Assembly (NCBI RefSeq): GCF_900114995.1
Contig: NZ_FOUX01000002.1
Coordinates: 1,612,001 to 1,676,000, forward strand
Origin: Chitinophaga sp. YR627
GTDB taxonomy: Bacteria > Bacteroidota > Bacteroidia > Chitinophagales > Chitinophagaceae
DNA length: 64,000 bases
Direction of reading: 5' to 3'
The notes under the pieces are model-generated. The model was not told the origin of the DNA, did no database searches, and saw nothing but the letters and a program-made list of their open reading frames with translations. The position numbers were made by a program, and so were the translations under genes. Below are positions 39,701 to 47,245 of this stretch, piece after piece (within the stretch, counting starts at the first letter, position 1; each line of letters begins with the position of its first letter).

Positions 39701-40692
39701 GCAGAAGCATCAGTCTGACGGGACAACTATTCCCCGAAAAGATCCCTGCCATTATACTGGGAGAATTACTCCATCCGGATACACCTGCTGAAGTTATTTA
39801 CCACGATGGCATACGGCACATTTTCGACCTGGTGCCTAAGCAATTGCCTGTCAGCGATACTGCCGGTATTGCGCTGGAAAAAGAGGCAGTCGTACTGGTA
39901 CTGGGTGGTTCTCAGGGCATTACAGCAGAACTGATGGTACGTTTTTCCAAAGATTATCCCTGCCACTATGTGCTGGTAGGCCGTTCTCCAGATCCCCGTC
40001 AACTGGACCTCCCGAATTATTCTTCACTGAAAACAAAGGAGGATATCAAACAACAGCTGATCAGGGAAGGTGAGATCACAACACCGGCTGCGATTGAAAA
40101 ACGTGCTTCAGATATCCACAAGTCGAATCAGATCTTACAGACGATCCGGGCACTGGAAGACAATGGTTCCGCCGTGTCTTATCATTCACTGGACCTGAGA
40201 AATGAAGCGGAACTCCATACCCTCATCAGTACCCTGTATGAAACCCATGGCCGCATAGACGGCGTGGTACATGGAGCAGGATTACTGGAGGATAAACTCT
40301 TCAGACAGAAAACGGCAGACTCCTTTGAAAGAGTGTTCTCCACCAAAGTGACCCCACTGAGAATACTGGTGGAAAAACTACAGGCAGATACCCAGTTTGT
40401 CGTACTGTTTTCAAGTGTAGCTTCTGTATATGGTAATCGCGGACAAACCGACTATGCTGCGGCTAATAGTGTACTGGACAGGTATGCGTGGGAACTGAAA
40501 AACCTGATCAAAGGAAAGGTGACGACTATCAACTGGGGCCCCTGGAAAGGTACCGGCATGGTATCACCAACACTGGAAAAGGAATACGAGCGCAGAGGCA
40601 TTGCCCTGATCCCTTTACAGGCAGGTATGGAAACCTTTGTAAACGAACTGAAATACGGCAACGAGAGTCAGGTACTGATCATGGCGGAATAG
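33709..40692 (+). CDS. Iterative type I PKS, PUFA-synthase-like: NMO-KS-AT-ACP-ACP-KR
   Basis: A 2327-aa cytosolic megasynthase. The N-terminal 1-620 contains a degraded and then a complete FabK/nitronate-monooxygenase-type flavin barrel (AQGPMTRVSDVPAFAAAVAD, then GRECGGHVGPLSSLVLWEK), a likely enoyl reductase like PfaD. KS spans about 645-1080 with Cys831 in DAACASSL, His966 in EAHGTGT and His1006 in QIGHTKCAAG. AT spans about 1180-1480 with Ser1275 in GHSYGE. Tandem ACPs carry Ser1682 and Ser1797 in the PUFA-type DSIKR motif. KR (about 2060-2327) has GGSQGI, Ser2236 and Tyr2249. There is no DH; that lies in the next protein. It probably builds a reduced acyl chain iteratively. Confidence 0.9.
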   Translation: MDTPTIIGITPMEHPDAPLALALAQTGAFPVLHLGRNKVAAEKALNVLSQHHYTFGVCYSVSEMADIPLPIQVTLVIAPFAIRTSVQQNITTYYQVHSLSEALAAAQEQADGIIIKGNEGAGRVAEESSFILFQQIVKALPDTKIWVQGGAGIHTTAALIATGAAGVVLDSQLLLFPECKAPAAIKNVCEKLNGNEARVIDQFRVLIRPNSPALPEHATQKDITPYLDIIDLDKGLLPLGQDVAISIDLVKRYKKLGRMIRGLQEAIRGHIVQAKAGNILSPDNALARELNITYPIAQGPMTRVSDVPAFAAAVADAGALPFVALSLLKGDTAKTLLQQTKTLADKKTWGVGILGFAPPELRDEQIAYIKEVKPPMVLIAGGRPSQAKEMEDMGITSFLHVPSASLLDMFIKEGARRFVFEGRECGGHVGPLSSLVLWEKQIERLLQEEQASAFSIFFAGGIHDALSAAFIAVMSASLATKGAKIGVLMGTAYIYTKEAVSTGAILQQFQDQAILHNSTVLLETAPGHETRCLQSPFTSFFLQQKARLQEAQLDKKEIWAKLEDLNVGRLRIAAKGVERKENGLVHIDATQQLQDGMYMIGQVAAMRQAIVSMTDLHKDVAEEYLNHIQAAALPELPVTSEKALDVAIIGMACIYPGARNVEEFWANILAGKDCVTEVPDERWNKELYYDGNSNDGDKSPSKWGGFIPRIDFDPVAFGIPPQSLAAIDPTQLLALLVARQALENAGYGNSDYNTEDVSVIIGAEGGNDLANNYGFRSLYRQFLGEMPEELDNALPKLTEDSFPGVLANVISGRITNRLNLGGRNYTVDAACASSLAAVDLACQELILGKSDMVLAGAADLHNGINDYLMFASTHALSRKGRCMTFDSAADGIALGEGVAMLVLKRYADAKQDGDHVYAVIKGVGGSSDGKSLGLTAPRKAGQIKALERAYEQSGISPAALGLVEAHGTGTVVGDKTELSALSDMLVQSGATAGQTYLGSVKTQIGHTKCAAGIAGLIKAALSVYHGVKPPTLHMRNPNAFYNENTSPFLFNTAAGLWLEEERFAGISAFGFGGTNFHAVISNDRTTGTKATTLTNWPAELFVFRGENDTDVKQLMQAVHTILSNNDQIALKDIAYSLYHYNDAPVRLIVVAGTREDLLLKTELALSGATSKDIYVTGNTEGKVAFLFPGQGSQRVNMARELFVAFPQMRKLLKQYPQYEKLLFPAAAFSEAKSNQQKEKIKDTRITQPLLGIVDLAMAEFLQDLGIQPDMVAGHSYGELPALCFAGAFLADKLVPLSEKRAQAIVDAVEEDKGIMVALNSNKEALAPFIAQGTGVYAVNHNSPQQWVLAGATPAMENLMKELKAQQISFKQMEVACAFHSPLIAKSAALYTAAISDVTFNQTSIPVWSNTTATLYPDTPAAIKARMAEHLVNPVLFSEQVQQMYADGARIFLEVGPGKILTGLTRSIVGKDNVLLHTEDTEPNAITHLLHTIAKYMATGRNVQLDKLFADRNIRAINLDAPEQYKKSATIWHVNGQLAVPSVGKLPAHGAMPVLQPIRLQATAAAQVVTAPSGNAELMVQEYLNSVKYLVQAQRDVILGYLGQNPAHINRLDIPATPTALPVTPARKETAPTQITVSVNTQPVKGKQDVKKILIEVVSAKTGYPHEMLGMEMDMEADLSIDSIKRMEIIGELRTQMGGFNQSGKGDEGAVEQLAGIKTLNGLLEWIADNVGDAQAETGGISLQHAIEKPTNIPPAGASWSENDIRSTILLTVSEKTGYPTEMLGMDLDLEADLSIDSIKRMEILGELKVKIGGLGQSAGNTEALAGIKTLNGLVSWMTGNLPTQVTTSVAIEATVAPTISAAPASLSRITFSLIPSAFNEKDAVSISGKKFAVTDDGSHLPLAIKKLLEQQGAQVDIVTEKDILEYYQGLIILDMVAAPDRPDILSTFATIKKLHPENVQWVYAISGLNSGDIQQLREVQGYPGFLKSLDKEWDHAKCRSISLTGQLFPEKIPAIILGELLHPDTPAEVIYHDGIRHIFDLVPKQLPVSDTAGIALEKEAVVLVLGGSQGITAELMVRFSKDYPCHYVLVGRSPDPRQLDLPNYSSLKTKEDIKQQLIREGEITTPAAIEKRASDIHKSNQILQTIRALEDNGSAVSYHSLDLRNEAELHTLISTLYETHGRIDGVVHGAGLLEDKLFRQKTADSFERVFSTKVTPLRILVEKLQADTQFVVLFSSVASVYGNRGQTDYAAANSVLDRYAWELKNLIKGKVTTINWGPWKGTGMVSPTLEKEYERRGIALIPLQAGMETFVNELKYGNESQVLIMAE

Positions 40693-40719
40693 GCTATTAC
40701 CAGAATTAAAGTTGTGACA

Positions 40720-43700
40720 ATGAAAAAACAGGTTGACGCTGCTATTATAGGCATGTCCGGCATATTTCCGGGCGCCGGTGACATACATACGTTCTGGCAG
40801 AACATTATTCATAAAAGAGACGCGATCCAGCCCGTGCCGGGCCACCGGCTGGACGCCAGTTATTTTGATGCCCACTCCACCGATGTAGATCGTTTCTATT
40901 GCCGGAAAGGAGGCTTCATCGATGATTATGCCTGGTTCGATCCTATCCAGTTTGGTATTCTGCCCCTGGCGGTAGAAGGGACGGAACCGGAACAACTCCT
41001 CACCCTTACATTGGCCAGACAAGCATTACAGGATGCCGGCGTAACAGACAGCCATGCGCCGCTGGACAGGACGGGCATTATCATCGGGAAGGGGAATTAT
41101 ACAGGTCCGGGAGCCACCAGGGCGATCGAGATCGTGCGTACCGGAGAGCAGATCGTACAGGTCCTGCAAAACCTGCTGCCCGATCTGGGACAGGAAGCCC
41201 TGGACAAAGTAAAAAAAGAGTTCCAGCAGCAGAAAGGACGTTTCGGTCCGGATACTGCCATGGGACTGATCCCTAACCTGGTTGCCTCACTGGTCGCTAA
41301 CCGTTTGAATCTCGGCGGAGCGGCCTATACGATTGACGCAGCCTGCGCCAGTTCATTGCTTGCCATAGATCACGCCATACAGGAATTAAGCTCCGGCAGG
41401 TCAGATATGATCATTGCCGGTGGTGTACACGTATCACAAAACGCCCCTTTCTGGAGCATTTTTACTCAGCTGGGCGCACTATCCCGGCGTCAGCAGATCC
41501 GTCCCTTCGATCAACAAGCGGACGGCCTGCTGATTGGAGAAGGATGTGGATTTGTTGTATTGAAAAAGCTGGAAGATGCTATCCGCGACCAGGACAGGAT
41601 CTATGCAGTCATTAAAGGAACGGGCATATCCAGTGATGGGGCAGGTACCAGTTTGATGAGTCCTTCGGTAAAAGGACAGGCCAGAGCGATCAGACAAGCC
41701 TGGGAAGCCGCGGGCATATCACCGGAAGAAGTAGGCTATATAGAAGCCCATGGCACCGGTACACCCCTGGGCGATAAAACGGAACTGGAAACACTGGCGG
41801 GCGTGTTTGGTCAGCAGGGAAAATTACCCAAAGCCGGTATTGGTTCTGTAAAATCAATGATAGGACATACCATGCCCGCTGCAGGCATTGCAGGGCTGAT
41901 CAAAACAGCACTGGCTTTGTATCATGGGAAACTGCCTCCTACCCTGCATTGCGATACGCCACTGGATATAATGGCACAGACACGTTTTGCCCCTGTTACA
42001 ACTCCGCTCGACTGGCAGGAAACAGGATTACCAAAACGTGCCGGCATTAATGCATTTGGCTTTGGTGGGATCAATGCGCATGTGGTGGTAGAAGGTATCA
42101 GTGAAGAAATGATGCCTGTCCGTAAATTATTCCAGGGGAATGCTCCTGCTGCACCGGCATTGTTATTACTGGCCAGAGAGAATCAGCAGGCATTGATACA
42201 GGCACTGGAGCAACAGGAGACCAATCCTGGTCAGGGCGACTACCGTATTGCCCTCTTTGATCCTACACCTGAGCGTATACGTAAAGCCATTAAGATCGTA
42301 GAGCGGAATTCCCCCTGGCGCAATAAACAGGACATCTGGTTTACCAATACACCACTCATCAGTAAAGGCGGTAAAGTAGCTTTTCTCTTCCCTGGTCTGG
42401 ATGGACTGGCAGGCGGAGAAACAGATAGTGTGGCGGAATACTTCCGGCTACCGCTGACTACTACAGGTGCTTCCGATAAAGAAGGCGTCTGGGATTCAGC
42501 TGTACAGTTACTGGAAAAGAGCCATGTACTGGACTCCGCCCTTAAACAACTAGGGGTATATCCGGATATGAATGCGGGACATAGTCTCGGGGAATGGCTG
42601 GCTGGCCGTTCGTCAGGACTGGCAGCAGAAAGTTCCGTGAGGATGTTATTACAGGAACTCAATCCGGCGGCATTCGAACAAAAAAACACCCGCTTTCTCG
42701 TAGTGGGCTGCGGTTATGAACGCCTGGCTCCTCTGCTGGAAAACATTGCAGATATTCATCTTTCCATGGATAATTGTCCGCAGCAGGTGATCCTCTGCGG
42801 CACCAATGAAGCCGTAGATCAACTGATACCGGTACTCAGATCCGCACAACTGTTCCACCAGGTACTTCCTTTCCAGTCCGGCTTCCACTCGCCCTTTGTG
42901 GCAGGGAAGCTGGACATGTTACTCAAAGGTATCAGTCAGGTGGAGTTTCAGGAAACGACCATTCCTTTATGGTCTGCAACTACGCTAAGTACCTATCCGA
43001 ATGACTTTGAAGCCATCCGGCAACTCAGCATTGATCATCTGATCAAACCGGTACGTTTCCGGCAGCTGATCACGCAATTGTATGATCAGGGCGCAAGGGT
43101 ATTTGTACAGGCAGGATCAGGCGGTCTGACCGGCTTTGTGGATGATACCCTGAAAGGACAGTCATACAGCGCATTATCAGCCAATATCCCTACCCGTACC
43201 GGATTAGAACAACTGCAAAGGGTGCTGGCCGCCCTGTTTGTGGAAGGAAAAGCAGTAGATCTCTCCTTCCTCGGCATCAGCAACGTACAAGTTAAAACCG
43301 CACCAAAAGGCACGCCTGTTAAACTACAACTGGGTTCACCGATCGTCAGGAATATCGCAGCACTGGCGTCTCTGCGGCCCACACACGCAAGGACAGCCGT
43401 TCCGGCAGCACCTACACCTGTCATGCAGTCATTCCTCGAAAACTGTGAAGAGATCACGGCTATACAGGAAGAGATCATCGCCTTGTTTAATACGACTACA
43501 ACTGTTCCAGCCAGGCGGACACCCGTGTCCAGGCAACTGGACATTTCCCTGGAAAATACACCTTATCTCATTGACCATGCATTGCTAAGGCAGAAACCCG
43601 GCTGGCATTGTCCTGATGATATGGATCCTGTTATTCCGATGACGATGATCTTTGAACTGTTTGCCGATATCGCGGCTGAACATGCAGCAGGTAGTAAAGT

Positions 43701-44961
43701 CAGCAGCATCTCCCAGATACAGGTATTCCAGTGGATGAATGTAGCAGCGCCTTTCAAAGCAGTAGTGAAAGGAGCATGGCAGGACCAGCATACCATCTCC
43801 ATGAGCATTGACAAATATGCCCAGGCACTGGTTACCCTGACAGACAAACAGGAGATCGCCCCTGCCCTGCATTTACACGCCGGCACACCACTGTCCCTTA
43901 GCAGGACACCAGCTGAGATCTATGAGCAACATATGTTCCATGGACCTGCTTATCAGGGCATCCGCCAGATTATCACTGTAGGAGATAAAGGCATCACGGG
44001 TATCATTGAAAGCAGTACAGGTAAAGGTTCCCTGCTGGATAACGCAGGACAGTTATTCGGACTCTGGCTGCAACTCACATTGGAAAAAGACAGGATCGCT
44101 TTCCCTGTGAAGATCCAGGAGGTGATCTTTTATGAAGATATGGAAGACCAGCAGGGCGTGTTCGAATGTACCTGTCAGTTGACCGAAATGACCGCAGATA
44201 CGGCCACGGCAGACTTCATTCTCCGCAGGAATAACCGCACCTGGGCGATCATCAGGGGCTGGCAGAATGCCAGACTGGAAATAGATGAACCCCTCTGGAA
44301 AGTGTCTATGGCGCCGTTACATAATAGTTTGTCGGTAGAACTCGCACCCGGCATCTTCCTGTTCCGTAATTCCTATCAGCGTGTGGTATCCTGGGATTTC
44401 ATCATGAAGCGTTATTTCAACCAGGCAGAAAAGGCCGATTTAAGGGCCATGTTGCCCCATAAACGGAAGGAACGTATTATCTCAAGGGTAGCCGTAAAAG
44501 ACGCCGTAAGGGCCCTATTAAAGCAGGAAAGGCAGGAAGCCTATTACCCTATAGAATTTGAGATCAGGAATGATGCGCTGGGAAAACCATTCCCTAAAGG
44601 GGCTATGACCCAAAACCTCCATATTTCACTCGCCCATAAAGACAAGGAAGCCGTGGGTATTGCCCGATCCGGCAGACCAGCAGGTATTGACATAGAGCTG
44701 ATCGCAGAAAAGACGGATGGCTTTATTGAGCTGTCTTTCCATCCGGAGGAGCTGGCACTATTGCCCACCACCAACAGGACGGAATGGATCATCCGGTGCT
44801 GGGTAGCGAAGGAAGCCTATGGCAAATACCTGGGAAAAGGCTTACAGGGCAATCCGAAGAAATACAAAATAGACAGCATCAATGGCGACACATTTCAGAT
44901 CGGCGATGTCACTGTTCAAACAATTAAACACAATAACTATATCATAGGATGGACGCTATAA
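40720..44961 (+). CDS. Type I PKS: KS-AT-DH with fused phosphopantetheinyl transferase
   Basis: A 1413-aa partner synthase. ATG 40720 is chosen over an in-frame GTG two codons earlier; it lies 27 bp after the first PKS gene. KS (about 1-445) has Cys209, His344 and His383 in the expected motifs. AT (about 540-830) has Ser622 in AGHSLGEW and FQSGFHSPF. A double-hotdog dehydratase (about 930-1180) has His953 in LIDHALL, HGPAYQG and DNAGQLFGLW. The C-terminus is an Sfp-type PPTase with GIDIEL (Asp1324, Glu1326) and WVAKEAYGKYLG (Lys1364). There is no ACP here, so it must use the carriers of the first PKS or the free ACP that overlaps its 3' end. A fused PPTase allows self-activation of the operon's carriers. 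Confidence 0.9.
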   Translation: MKKQVDAAIIGMSGIFPGAGDIHTFWQNIIHKRDAIQPVPGHRLDASYFDAHSTDVDRFYCRKGGFIDDYAWFDPIQFGILPLAVEGTEPEQLLTLTLARQALQDAGVTDSHAPLDRTGIIIGKGNYTGPGATRAIEIVRTGEQIVQVLQNLLPDLGQEALDKVKKEFQQQKGRFGPDTAMGLIPNLVASLVANRLNLGGAAYTIDAACASSLLAIDHAIQELSSGRSDMIIAGGVHVSQNAPFWSIFTQLGALSRRQQIRPFDQQADGLLIGEGCGFVVLKKLEDAIRDQDRIYAVIKGTGISSDGAGTSLMSPSVKGQARAIRQAWEAAGISPEEVGYIEAHGTGTPLGDKTELETLAGVFGQQGKLPKAGIGSVKSMIGHTMPAAGIAGLIKTALALYHGKLPPTLHCDTPLDIMAQTRFAPVTTPLDWQETGLPKRAGINAFGFGGINAHVVVEGISEEMMPVRKLFQGNAPAAPALLLLARENQQALIQALEQQETNPGQGDYRIALFDPTPERIRKAIKIVERNSPWRNKQDIWFTNTPLISKGGKVAFLFPGLDGLAGGETDSVAEYFRLPLTTTGASDKEGVWDSAVQLLEKSHVLDSALKQLGVYPDMNAGHSLGEWLAGRSSGLAAESSVRMLLQELNPAAFEQKNTRFLVVGCGYERLAPLLENIADIHLSMDNCPQQVILCGTNEAVDQLIPVLRSAQLFHQVLPFQSGFHSPFVAGKLDMLLKGISQVEFQETTIPLWSATTLSTYPNDFEAIRQLSIDHLIKPVRFRQLITQLYDQGARVFVQAGSGGLTGFVDDTLKGQSYSALSANIPTRTGLEQLQRVLAALFVEGKAVDLSFLGISNVQVKTAPKGTPVKLQLGSPIVRNIAALASLRPTHARTAVPAAPTPVMQSFLENCEEITAIQEEIIALFNTTTTVPARRTPVSRQLDISLENTPYLIDHALLRQKPGWHCPDDMDPVIPMTMIFELFADIAAEHAAGSKVSSISQIQVFQWMNVAAPFKAVVKGAWQDQHTISMSIDKYAQALVTLTDKQEIAPALHLHAGTPLSLSRTPAEIYEQHMFHGPAYQGIRQIITVGDKGITGIIESSTGKGSLLDNAGQLFGLWLQLTLEKDRIAFPVKIQEVIFYEDMEDQQGVFECTCQLTEMTADTATADFILRRNNRTWAIIRGWQNARLEIDEPLWKVSMAPLHNSLSVELAPGIFLFRNSYQRVVSWDFIMKRYFNQAEKADLRAMLPHKRKERIISRVAVKDAVRALLKQERQEAYYPIEFEIRNDALGKPFPKGAMTQNLHISLAHKDKEAVGIARSGRPAGIDIELIAEKTDGFIELSFHPEELALLPTTNRTEWIIRCWVAKEAYGKYLGKGLQGNPKKYKIDSINGDTFQIGDVTVQTIKHNNYIIGWTL

Positions 44962-45257
44962 CTACTCAACAACCTTTAAGCAGTGAACAGATCTTCAGTC
45001 TGCTTAAAACCTTCATTACTGAAGTCATCGGAGAAGAATTTGTAGAAGACCTGGATATTTCCCGTGAAAGTTCTTTTACAAGAGATCTTGAAATGGACAG
45101 CATCGAGATCGTCTCCTTCTCTGAAAAGGTAAAGTCTCACTTCGGTGAACACATTGACTTTACCGGCTGGCTCTCTGGCATGGACCTGGACCAGCTGATC
45201 AACCTTAAACTGGATGACATCATTAAATACATTGAATCATGCCAGTCATCAAAGTAA
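44949..45257 (+). CDS. Stand-alone acyl carrier protein
   Basis: A 102-aa carrier with the phosphopantetheine Ser51 in DLEMDSIEIV, and helices matching the ACP fold (FITEVIGEEF, VSFSEKVKSHF). It overlaps the PKS2 stop by 13 bp and the hydrolase start by 19 bp, so translation is coupled. It probably carries the finished or starter acyl chain between the PKS proteins and the downstream acyltransferases or hydrolase. The PKS2 C-terminal PPTase is the likely activating enzyme. Confidence 0.9.
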   Translation: MDAITTQQPLSSEQIFSLLKTFITEVIGEEFVEDLDISRESSFTRDLEMDSIEIVSFSEKVKSHFGEHIDFTGWLSGMDLDQLINLKLDDIIKYIESCQSSK

Positions 45258-46054
45258 AAAACAAAAGCGTTCATATCCAGGAATACAATAAGGGTGCGAA
45301 GGAAACGATTGTATTGATCCATGGTATGTTCAGCAATCTCTCCGTGTATTATTTCAATATCGCACCTGTACTGGCGCAGTCTTTTCATGTTGTGTTATAT
45401 GACATGAAAAGCCATGGAATGAGCGATCGCTGCGAATATGGTTATGATCTGCTTTCCATGACAGATGACCTGCGCGACCTGATGGATGCATTGCACCTGA
45501 AATCGGTACACCTGGCGGGTTATAGCTATGGCGGACTGGTAGCCATGAAAATGGCGATGCGGTATCCCTCCAGGGTAAAGAAGCTCGCGGTGATCGAAGC
45601 ACCTGACCCCAGTGACAGTGAGACGCTGAGCATCATTGACATCTACAGCAAAGAATTCCTGGTAGATTATATCAACAACTATACAGATACTACACGGATG
45701 CGCGTGGGTAAGCGGCAGCTGGATAAGAATCACCGGATGTATGAATACCTGTTCTATCAGACCAGTATTAAAGAAGATATGCACAATGAACGTTTTTTCT
45801 TTTCTGCTGAAGCGCTGGACAGTATTCCACAGGAGACGCTGCTGATCTATGGAAAATCATCCAACTGCCTCCCCTCCGGCAGGAAACTGTATCACACTGT
45901 ACCCCGTTCCAAATTGATCCTTATCGAGGGCGACCATAATCTGCCGATACAACAGCCGGCAGAAACAGCAGGTAAACTGAAAGATTTCTTTGAAGGATGG
46001 CAGGTCAAAATCAAACAGATCAATAACAGATTATGGCAAGCTTTGCGTTTATAG
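45239..46054 (+). CDS. Alpha/beta hydrolase, possible chain-release thioesterase
   Basis: A 271-aa alpha/beta-hydrolase. The oxyanion region is VLIHGMFSNLSVYYFN, the nucleophile elbow LAGYSYGGLVAMKMA (Ser about residue 98), the likely acid Asp follows LLIYGKSS, and the terminal His is in IEGDHNLPIQQP. It has no signal peptide. Its place directly after the ACP and before the glycosyltransferases fits a thioesterase that frees the polyketide, or an esterase acting later; sequence alone does not decide. It overlaps both neighbours. Confidence 0.82.
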   Translation: MPVIKVKNKSVHIQEYNKGAKETIVLIHGMFSNLSVYYFNIAPVLAQSFHVVLYDMKSHGMSDRCEYGYDLLSMTDDLRDLMDALHLKSVHLAGYSYGGLVAMKMAMRYPSRVKKLAVIEAPDPSDSETLSIIDIYSKEFLVDYINNYTDTTRMRVGKRQLDKNHRMYEYLFYQTSIKEDMHNERFFFSAEALDSIPQETLLIYGKSSNCLPSGRKLYHTVPRSKLILIEGDHNLPIQQPAETAGKLKDFFEGWQVKIKQINNRLWQALRL

Positions 46055-47232
46055 TTCCCCCACTCATGGGGCATATCAATCCAACGCTGAGTCTGGGAGC
46101 CGCATTGCTGCAACGCGGGCACCGGGTAGGCTGGATAAGCCTTGATGCTACGCTGGCCGACAAACTACCGGAAGGAGGCGAACTGTTACACATACAGTAT
46201 GACCAGGATGATGCTGCGAAAAAAGACAACGCCGAATACCTTGATCAGATCACTAAAAAGAATGTTTCCGGTATTGAGAGCATCAAGTTTTTGTACGAGG
46301 ACGTACTGATCCCCCTGAACAGGTTTATGTATGATGGTATCGTCAGCACATTGCATCGCTATCAGCCGGATGTGATCATCCATGATCATCAGTTGTTTGC
46401 CGGTGCGATGGCTGCCTGGCAGCTGAAAATCCCCTATGCAACCTCTGTTACCGCACCAGCGGCTATTAAGATGATGGAAGACCTGCCGGGTATACATGAA
46501 TGGGAGATCAGACAGATCGTGAGCTTACAACAGGAACTGGGTATTCCCGGAGATGCTTCAGTGGCCACATCGGAGGCACTGACACTGGTATATACCTCCA
46601 AAACATTTTTTGGCGATATGTCGTTGCCGGATCATTACAAGTTTGTGGGCCCGGTGATACTGAACAGACAATCCCTGCATCCCTTTGACTGGGAGCGGTT
46701 CAGACAGTTGGGTAAACAACCACGGATATTGGTGTCTATCGGTACCACATTCGATCATAGTTATAAAAAAGAGTTTTTCGGAAAGGTCATAGCAGCATTG
46801 GGTGGAGAGCCTGTTTCTGTGATCGTTGTTTCCAATGTCAGTCTGTTTGAAGCGTGGCCTGACAATTTCATCGTACAGGAGAAAGTTCCGCAGCTGGAGC
46901 TCCTGCCTTATCTGGATGCAGTCGTGTGCCATGGCGGTCATAATACCGTATGTGAAACCTTATCTCATGGCCTGCCATTGGTGGTTATCCCTATAGCCTA
47001 TGATCAATCGCACGTGGCAGGAAGAGTGATACAGGCGGAAAGCGGTGTACGGCTGAACTACAAAAGGTTTAAGGCGGAACATCTGAAAACAGCTGTCTGG
47101 GACGTACTGACCAATCCATCTTATAAAACAGCAGCACAACGCATACAGCATTCCTTTGCGCAGGCAGGCGGCGCTGCCACTGCCATCGCCTTACTGGAAA
47201 AACTGGCTATCCCTAAACATTTCCATCATTAA
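46033..47232 (+). CDS. GT1-family glycosyltransferase, first of tandem pair
   Basis: A 399-aa GT-B enzyme of the UDP-glycosyltransferase/macrolide-glycosyltransferase type (GT1). The N-terminal acceptor half starts FAFIVPPLMGHINPTLSLGA with the typical GHxNP motif. The C-terminal nucleotide-sugar site is VCHGGHNTVCETLSHGLPLV with PIAYDQ (about residues 298-325). It is a close relative of the next gene, so a tandem duplication is likely. It probably transfers a hexose from a UDP-sugar to a hydroxyl of the operon's product; acceptor and sugar are not readable. It overlaps the hydrolase by 22 bp. Confidence 0.9.
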   Translation: MASFAFIVPPLMGHINPTLSLGAALLQRGHRVGWISLDATLADKLPEGGELLHIQYDQDDAAKKDNAEYLDQITKKNVSGIESIKFLYEDVLIPLNRFMYDGIVSTLHRYQPDVIIHDHQLFAGAMAAWQLKIPYATSVTAPAAIKMMEDLPGIHEWEIRQIVSLQQELGIPGDASVATSEALTLVYTSKTFFGDMSLPDHYKFVGPVILNRQSLHPFDWERFRQLGKQPRILVSIGTTFDHSYKKEFFGKVIAALGGEPVSVIVVSNVSLFEAWPDNFIVQEKVPQLELLPYLDAVVCHGGHNTVCETLSHGLPLVVIPIAYDQSHVAGRVIQAESGVRLNYKRFKAEHLKTAVWDVLTNPSYKTAAQRIQHSFAQAGGAATAIALLEKLAIPKHFHH

Positions 47233-47245
47233 TCAATGTCAACAC

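Noticed and set aside
34015..39752. Minus-strand frames inside the first PKS gene
   Set aside because: Antisense to conserved KS, AT, ACP and KR motifs, with no family features of their own.
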